Source: Actinoallomurus soli (GTDB taxonomy: Bacteria > Actinomycetota > Actinomycetes > Streptosporangiales > Streptosporangiaceae). Taken from it: 64,000 nucleotides of DNA. The stretch is from the NCBI RefSeq assembly GCF_024055715.1, contig NZ_JAMXMV010000007.1:62001-126000 (forward strand). The letters run 5' to 3'. The notes below the pieces were generated by a model. That model worked only from the letters and a program-made list of their open reading frames with translations, was not told where the DNA came from and did not search any database. The position numbers and the translations under genes were made by a program. Shown in pieces: positions 59,455 through 64,000 of this stretch. The stretch's first letter is position 1; every line of letters begins with the position of its first letter.

Positions 59455-60033
59455 ATGACGGCGCGGAGTGATCCCGCGCCGGGACCGTTCCAACGCGTGC
59501 TCGACACCTTGCGCGCCGTCGTCGACGCCGAACCCACGCGACCCGAGCTCCTCATCGAGGACATGCCGGCGCCGCAGCGGCTGGCGCCGTACGCCGCGGC
59601 GATCATGGCGACGGTGTACCGCGAGGACGACACCGAGCTCGCCGTCGGCCGCCTCATCGTGCTGTACGACCCCGAGGGGCAGCGCGGCTGGGACGGGGAC
59701 TTCCGGCTGGTCGCGTACGTGCGCGCCGAGCTGGAGCCGGAGATCGCGGCGGACCCGCTGATCGGCCCGGTCGGGTGGAGCTGGCTGACCGAGGCCCTGG
59801 AGGGCCACCGGGCCGGGTACAAGGCCGCGTCGGGGACCATCACCCGCGCGGTGTCGGAGAGCTTCGGGGACAAGGGCGCCGATCCGGCGACGACCGAGCT
59901 GGAGCTTCGCGCCTCCTGGTCACCGACGAGTGATGATATTGCTGGGCATATCAGTGCGTGGTGCGATGTTCTATGTCAGGCGGCCGGCTTGCCGCCGGCG
60001 GGAGTCACCTCACTGCCGAGTCCAGGAGCTTGA
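59455..60033 (+). CDS. DUF3000-like family protein
   Basis: About 192 residues matching what I recall of the actinobacterial DUF3000 family: LIEDMPAPQRLAPYAAAIMATV, LIVLYDPEGQRGWDGDFRLVAYVRAELE and IGPVGWSWLTEAL. Its function is unknown. ATG 59455 (MTARSDPAPG) is the more likely start; a GTG at 59404 is in frame. It lies directly upstream of the RNase D gene, 17 bp, and is probably co-transcribed. Confidence 0.82.
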   Translation: MTARSDPAPGPFQRVLDTLRAVVDAEPTRPELLIEDMPAPQRLAPYAAAIMATVYREDDTELAVGRLIVLYDPEGQRGWDGDFRLVAYVRAELEPEIAADPLIGPVGWSWLTEALEGHRAGYKAASGTITRAVSESFGDKGADPATTELELRASWSPTSDDIAGHISAWCDVLCQAAGLPPAGVTSLPSPGA

Positions 60034-60050
60034 ACACATACGGTAGGCGC

Positions 60051-61280
60051 GTGGAAGTGTCGGAAGCAGAAGTCGTACCCCTCCTCGAACCGCGGGAGGG
60101 CATTCCTCCGGTCATCGAGACCCCGGAGGCGCTCAGGGACGCCGTCGAGCGCCTGGCCGCCGGGGACGGCCCGGTCGCAGTGGACGCCGAGCGCGCGTCC
60201 GGCTACCGCTATGGCCAGCGGGCCTATCTCGTGCAGCTGCGCCGTTTCGGCGCCGGCACGTTCCTGATCGACCCGGTCCCCTGCTCCGACCTGTCCGCGC
60301 TGGACGCCGCGCTGGCCGGCACCGAGATGGTGCTGCACGCGGCCAGCCAGGACCTGCCGTGCCTGGCCGAGCTCGGGCTCGTGCCGCGGCGGCTGTTCGA
60401 CACCGAGCTCGCCGGCCGGCTGCTCGGCTATCCCCGCGTCGGCCTCGGCACCATGGTGGAGACCGTCCTCGGCTTCACCCTCGAGAAGGGGCACTCGGCG
60501 GCCGACTGGTCCAGCCGCCCGCTGCCCGCCGACTGGCTCCGCTACGCCGCGCTCGACGTCGAGCTCCTGGTCGAGCTGCGCGACGCGCTGGAGGTCGAGC
60601 TGAAGCAGGCGGGCAAGCTCGAGTGGGCCCTGGAGGAGTTCGCCGCGATCCTGGCCACGCCGCCGAAGGAGCCCCGGCAGGACCCCTGGCGGCGCACCTC
60701 CGGCATCCACCGGCTGCGCAGCCGCCGGAGCCTGGCCGTCGTCCGCGAGCTGTGGACGACCCGCGACCGGATCGCCCGGGACCGCGACCTGTCCCCCGGC
60801 CGGGTCCTGCCCGACGCCGCGATCGTCGAGGCGGCGCTCGAACTCCCCCGCACGCCGGACGACCTGGCGGCGCTGTCGACGTTCCGGGGGCGCAACACGC
60901 GGCGGCACGCGCCGGCCTGGTTTCGCGCCGTGCAGCGCGGCCGTACGCTGCCGGACGCCTCGCTGCCCGAGCACAGCGTCCCCGGCGACGGACCGCCGCC
61001 CGCGCACCGCTGGGCCGAGCGCGACCCGGCGGCGGCCGAGCGCCTCAGCACCGTGCGGGCCGTGGTCGCCGCGCTGGCCGACGAGCACACGCTGCCCACG
61101 GAGAACCTCCTGCAGCCCGACACCGTACGACGGCTCGCCTGGGATCCGCCCGAGGACGCGACGCCGGAGGCCGTCGGCGTGGTGCTCACCGCCCTCGGGG
61201 CGCGGTCCTGGCAGGTCGAGCTGACGGCCACGCCTCTCGCCAAGGCGCTGTGCCGGCTGGCCGCCAAGCGTGAGGCCTGA
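60051..61280 (+). CDS. Ribonuclease D-like 3-5 exonuclease (HRDC domain)
   Basis: A 409-residue DEDD-family exonuclease. ExoI is in VAVDAERASGYRYGQRAYLVQL (D and E), ExoII in MVLHAASQDLPCL, and ExoIII in WLRYAALDVELLVEL, so the catalytic acidic residues and tyrosine are present. An HRDC domain follows at about residues 215-300. It should trim 3-prime ends of structured RNAs. GTG 60051 begins MEVSEAEVVPLLEP. The last 11 bp overlap the acetyltransferase gene. Confidence 0.9.
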   Translation: MEVSEAEVVPLLEPREGIPPVIETPEALRDAVERLAAGDGPVAVDAERASGYRYGQRAYLVQLRRFGAGTFLIDPVPCSDLSALDAALAGTEMVLHAASQDLPCLAELGLVPRRLFDTELAGRLLGYPRVGLGTMVETVLGFTLEKGHSAADWSSRPLPADWLRYAALDVELLVELRDALEVELKQAGKLEWALEEFAAILATPPKEPRQDPWRRTSGIHRLRSRRSLAVVRELWTTRDRIARDRDLSPGRVLPDAAIVEAALELPRTPDDLAALSTFRGRNTRRHAPAWFRAVQRGRTLPDASLPEHSVPGDGPPPAHRWAERDPAAAERLSTVRAVVAALADEHTLPTENLLQPDTVRRLAWDPPEDATPEAVGVVLTALGARSWQVELTATPLAKALCRLAAKREA

Positions 61281-61764
61281 CCCCCGGGCCGCACGCGCCG
61301 CGGGCCGGATCGTCACGCGGCGTCTGGTCCTGGACCGCCTCGATCCCGGCTCCGCCCGTGCCCTCGCCGAGGGCGACTGCTCGGGCGTGGTCCCCGCGCG
61401 CGGGTGGCCGACGGACGCGACCGCGATCGTCGCCCACCGGGCGGCCACGGACGCCGAGGCGCTCACCTGGCTGATCCAGCGCGAGGGCGCGGTGATCGGG
61501 GAATGCGGGCTCAAACACGCGCCGGGCGCCGACGGGATGGTCGAGATCGGCTACGGGCTCGGCGCGCCCTGGCGGTCGCGGGGGTACGGGACGGAGGCGA
61601 TCCGCGGACTGCTGAGCCGGCTTGAGGAGTCCCCGGCCTACCGCGGGGTGACCGCCGAGGTCCACGAGGGGAATCTCCCGTCCCGGCGGCTCCTGGAGCG
61701 GCTCGGGTTCGCCGTCGACGACTTCACGCCGCCGTACGTCTGGTATGCCCGCGCGCTGCGGTGA
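61270..61764 (+). CDS. GNAT family N-acetyltransferase
   Basis: A 164-residue GNAT enzyme of the RimJ/RimL-like type. IVTRRLVLDRLDPGSARAL opens the fold; the acetyl-CoA loop is GAPWRSRGYGTEAIRGLLSRL, and the late NLPSRRLLERLGF is typical. The acceptor is unknown. GTG 61270 overlaps the RNase D gene. A terminator hairpin follows immediately. Confidence 0.88.
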   Translation: MRPDPRAARAAGRIVTRRLVLDRLDPGSARALAEGDCSGVVPARGWPTDATAIVAHRAATDAEALTWLIQREGAVIGECGLKHAPGADGMVEIGYGLGAPWRSRGYGTEAIRGLLSRLEESPAYRGVTAEVHEGNLPSRRLLERLGFAVDDFTPPYVWYARALR

Positions 61765-61782
61765 CGGGCTCGGCAGAGCCCG
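61765..61782. terminator. Terminator hairpin between convergent genes
   Basis: A perfect 7-bp stem CGGGCTC/GAGCCCG with a GGCA loop begins right after the acetyltransferase stop and lies 12 bp before the stop of the convergent deacetylase gene. Confidence 0.6.
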
Positions 61783-61794
61783 GGGGAAGGGCCG

Positions 61795-62589
61795 TCAGAG
61801 CTGGATGAAGGACAGGCCACGGGCCTGGAGCTTGGGGAGGACCTTCCGCAGCGCCTTGATGGTCTCGGAGCGGTCGCCGCCGCCGTCGTGGCACAGGAGG
61901 ATGTCGCCGCCCTTGGCGGCCAGCATGCTGCGCCTGATGTGGGCGGTGCCCGGGCGGGCCCAGTCCCTCGGGTCGATGTCCCAGTCGATCGGCACCATGC
62001 CGTGCCGGGCCGCCGAGGCGAAGATCGCCCGTGACCACGCCCCGCCGGGCGAGCGGAAGAACCTCGGGGCGACGCCGGTCGCGTCGGCGATCCGTTCGTG
62101 CGCCTCGGTGATCTCCTTGTCGACCTTGTGGGACGACATCTCGGCGATCCACAGCGGGTGGTTCATCGTGTGGTTGCAGAGCTGGTGGCCCGCCTGGACG
62201 ATCCGCTGCGCGAGTTTCGGGTACTGCTTCACCTGGATGCCGATCAGCGAGAACGTCGCCTTCACGTCGTGCTCGGCGAGCACGTCGAGCATCTTCGGCG
62301 TCCACTCCGGATGCGGCCCGTCGTCGATGGTCAGCGCGATCGCGTTGGGCGGCGCGTCGGGGAGGATGTCGTGGATCCGGTACACGGCCTCCTTGCGGCG
62401 CGGTACGGGCGTCGGCGACGGCGGCGTGGGTGTCGGCGTGGGCGACGGGCTGGTGTTCACGGGCGGGATGACGGCACGGCCCCGCGCCAGCGGGTGCCGG
62501 GCACCGGCGGGCGCCCCCGTGACCCGGTCCCCGGCGAGCAGCAGTGCGGCGCTCGCGGCACCGAGGGCGAACATCCGACGACGGGTCAT
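61795..62589 (-). CDS. Exported polysaccharide deacetylase (NodB domain)
   Basis: A 264-residue exported carbohydrate esterase 4 enzyme. The N-terminus TRRRMFALGAASAALLLAG resembles a Tat or basic Sec signal. A Pro/Thr/Ser-rich linker (SPTPTPTPPSPTP) leads to the NodB domain with catalytic DD in LTIDDGPHPEW, metal histidines in CNHTMNHPLW (HxxxxH), RSPGGAW and the late LCHDGGGDRSETI. It should remove acetyl groups from chitin or peptidoglycan. ATG 62589 is chosen next to the twin-arginine motif; a GTG one codon upstream is possible. Confidence 0.9.
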   Translation of the reverse strand: MTRRRMFALGAASAALLLAGDRVTGAPAGARHPLARGRAVIPPVNTSPSPTPTPTPPSPTPVPRRKEAVYRIHDILPDAPPNAIALTIDDGPHPEWTPKMLDVLAEHDVKATFSLIGIQVKQYPKLAQRIVQAGHQLCNHTMNHPLWIAEMSSHKVDKEITEAHERIADATGVAPRFFRSPGGAWSRAIFASAARHGMVPIDWDIDPRDWARPGTAHIRRSMLAAKGGDILLCHDGGGDRSETIKALRKVLPKLQARGLSFIQL

Positions 62590-62761
62590 CACGTCCCGAA
62601 ACTCCACATGTCGAACGCTATGCCGTAACGGCCGTCGGCGGATGTAATTGATCGGATCGAAACAAGGAGCCGGTACCGGGAACGTGACCGATTCAACATT
62701 AAATCGGCTTCTGAGTGACATTCCGGGCTTGCGATCGCGGACCCACTCCCCCAAACTCGGG

Positions 62762-62780
62762 TTAGGTTAGGTTTGCCTAA
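62762..62780 (+). promoter_or_regulatory. DtxR/DmdR-type iron box upstream of efeU
   Basis: TTAGGTTAGGTTTGCCTAA matches the actinobacterial iron-box consensus and lies 31 bp before the efeU start, in promoter position. Together with the box at 7179 it links the two separated parts of the Efe iron-uptake system. Confidence 0.9.
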
Positions 62781-62810
62781 GACCCCCGGTCGTCCGAAGG
62801 AGCGCGTCCC

Positions 62811-63671
62811 TTGTTGCTCGGCAACTTCCTCATCGGCCTGCGCGAGGGGCTGGAAGCCTCACTCGTCGTCAGCATCCTCATCGCGTACCTGGTCAAGTCG
62901 GGCAACCGCCGGGCACTCGTTCCCGTCTGGACCGGCATCGGCGCCGCCATCGCCCTCAGCGTCGCGTTCTGCGTGGTGCTGAGCGTCGCCTCGGGCGAGA
63001 TGCAGTTCAAGACGCAGGAGACCTTCGGCGGGTTCCTGTCGATCCTCGCGGTCTGCCTGGTGACGTGGATGGTGTTCTGGATGCGCCGGGCCGCGCGGTC
63101 CATGAAGGCCGAGCTCGAGGGCAAGCTGGAGGGCGCGCTGTCCCTGGGGACCGGCGCCCTGTTCGCCGTGGCGATCCTCGCGGTCGGGCGGGAGGGGCTG
63201 GAGACGGCCCTGTTCCTGTGGACCAACATCAACGCCGCCCAGGACAGCAGCGCCCAGCCGATCGCCGGCGCCGTGCTCGGCCTGCTCACCGCCGCCCTGC
63301 TGGGCTACCTGCTCTACCGGGGCGGACTCCGGCTCAACCTCAAGCGCTTCTTCACGATCACCGGCGCGGCGCTGATCGTGGTGGCAGCCGGGGTGTTCGG
63401 CTACGGCTTCCACGACCTGCAGGAGGCCGACATCCTGCCGGGCCTCAACTCCTGGGCGTTCCAGCCGCATACCTGGTTCGACGGCATGGGCAGCGCGGGC
63501 CAGTGGCTGCAGACCGCCCTCCAGGGCGTCTTCAACCTGACGCCTCAGGTGACCAAGGTCCAGGCCGTGATGTGGGTCCTCTACCTGGTGCCGGTCATGT
63601 TCTTCTTCCTGCGCCCGGCCAAGCCCGCCGCTCCCAAGCCGGAGCGGCAGACCGCCCCGGCGCGCGGCTGA
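62811..63671 (+). CDS. efeU: Iron permease EfeU/FTR1 family
   Basis: A 286-residue membrane permease with about seven hydrophobic segments. It has two REGLE motifs, REGLEASLVVSI in the first helix (R11, E12, E15) and GREGLETALFLWTN in the fourth, that bind and move iron. It imports iron delivered by EfeO and EfeB, whose genes lie 53 kb away (7437-9829). The TTG start at 62811 has AAGGAG at 62797-62802. The C-terminus is basic and proline-rich. An iron box controls it. Confidence 0.94.
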   Translation: MLLGNFLIGLREGLEASLVVSILIAYLVKSGNRRALVPVWTGIGAAIALSVAFCVVLSVASGEMQFKTQETFGGFLSILAVCLVTWMVFWMRRAARSMKAELEGKLEGALSLGTGALFAVAILAVGREGLETALFLWTNINAAQDSSAQPIAGAVLGLLTAALLGYLLYRGGLRLNLKRFFTITGAALIVVAAGVFGYGFHDLQEADILPGLNSWAFQPHTWFDGMGSAGQWLQTALQGVFNLTPQVTKVQAVMWVLYLVPVMFFFLRPAKPAAPKPERQTAPARG

Positions 63672-63726
63672 TCGCCGGCGGTACGCGCACGGACCCCTGG
63701 TGGCAGGGCCCGGGTTACCCGTCAGT

Positions 63727-63744
63727 CGTTACCGACGAGTAACG
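63727..63744. promoter_or_regulatory. Palindromic operator candidate upstream of the thiolase gene
   Basis: CGTTACCGACGAGTAACG is a perfect interrupted palindrome (CGTTAC-N6-GTAACG), 57 bp before the thiolase GTG. A half-site TTACCC at 63714 precedes it. TTAC-N6-GTAA-type sites are known for TetR regulators of fatty-acid degradation in actinobacteria, so control of beta-oxidation is a reasonable guess. Confidence 0.6.
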
Positions 63745-63800
63745 TAGGGGTAGGAGTACTCAGGAGTGCTCCGCAGGCTCTGTCAGAAGGAGAACCGACC

Positions 63801-64000
63801 GTGCCCCGTACCGCACGTGACGTGGTCTTCGTCGACGGCGTTCGCACGCCGTTCGGCAAGGCGGGCCCCAAGGGGCTCTACGCCGAGACCCGCGCAGATG
63901 ATCTCGTCGTCCGCGTGATCCGCGAGTTGCGGAGGCGCAACCCCTCCCTGCCTGCCGACCGCATCGACGAGGTCGCCATCGCCGCGACCACGCAGATCGG
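63801..64000 (+). CDS. Thiolase family acetyl-CoA acyltransferase (partial, N-terminus)
   Basis: The first 66 codons run off the right edge. The product begins MPRTARDVVFVDGVRTPFGK, the typical start of thiolases, and continues with LYAETRADDLVVRVIREL. Thiolases cleave 3-ketoacyl-CoA in beta-oxidation; the sequence resembles FadA-type enzymes. GTG 63801 has AAGGAGA at 63787-63793. The palindrome at 63727 may be its operator. Confidence 0.88.
   Translation, partial: MPRTARDVVFVDGVRTPFGKAGPKGLYAETRADDLVVRVIRELRRRNPSLPADRIDEVAIAATTQI

Overview
The window is very GC-rich, densely coding actinobacterial chromosome. A WhiB regulator, mycothiol-type and TIGR03084-type proteins, the coproporphyrin-dependent haem genes, GTG/TTG starts, many ATGA/GTGA start-stop overlaps and DtxR-type iron boxes fit a soil actinomycete, possibly Streptosporangiales (Actinomadura/Actinoallomurus-like). 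The genus is a guess. No rRNA, tRNA, CRISPR array, intact insertion sequence or origin was seen.

Layout. 1-3.4 kb: end of an FAD-linked oxidase, a TetR regulator coupled to glycerol-3-phosphate dehydrogenase, and a TauD-type dioxygenase. 3.4-5.6 kb: small unknown genes, a stand-alone degenerate sensor-kinase dimerisation domain, and a phosphoribosyltransferase followed by a decayed dienelactone-hydrolase tail. 5.7-9.8 kb: whiB-like gene, sucrase/ferredoxin-like gene and efeO-efeB around one iron box; the permease partner efeU sits 53 kb away (62.8 kb) behind a second iron box. 10-13.8 kb: phospholipase C with possible Pho boxes, a YihY/BrkB membrane protein, a TIGR03084-type protein. 14.2-17.7 kb: sulfate-assimilation operon (sulfite reductase, zinc ribbon, CysH, CbiX-type chelatase) preceded by a cysteine-containing leader peptide. 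17.7-20 kb: two tandem c-di-AMP (ydaO-type) riboswitches before a secreted CHAP hydrolase, then an RlpA-like protein. 20.2-23.1 kb: TetR plus AidB-like acyl-CoA dehydrogenase, and a DUF6194-like protein. 23.2-27.1 kb: sulfonate/alkylsulfate ABC transporter and dioxygenase operon, also behind a leader peptide of the same family. 27.2-38.5 kb: MFS transporter, GlgX, RibD-like reductase, LigC-type DNA ligase, aldehyde dehydrogenase, epoxide hydrolase/TetR divergon with a large operator palindrome, a LigD-type polymerase, MsrB, and an SH3-like secreted protein.

38.6-52.0 kb is one tightly packed 13-gene minus-strand operon: N-acyl-D-amino-acid deacylase, ribose-type ABC transporter, M20 deacylase, metallo-beta-lactamase-fold hydrolase, IclR regulator, D-threonine-aldolase/D-serine-dehydratase-like PLP enzyme, KDPG aldolase, KDG-type kinase, RidA and an unknown protein. 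I infer uptake and degradation of an N-acylated amino-sugar acid (N-acetyl-D-glucosaminate is the best guess) through 2-keto-3-deoxygluconate to pyruvate and glyceraldehyde-3-phosphate. This is the most interesting candidate system here.

52.2-55.6 kb is a less GC-rich patch with unknown genes, a membrane Ser/Thr kinase, a broken second kinase, a frameshifted serine recombinase and a SUKH-like fragment, which looks like a decayed mobile or accessory island. 55.6-61.8 kb is conserved core: hemQ, hemY, hemE, a zinc-ribbon protein, a DUF3000-like protein, RNase D and a GNAT acetyltransferase. 61.8-64 kb: polysaccharide deacetylase, efeU, and the start of a thiolase gene behind a palindromic operator.
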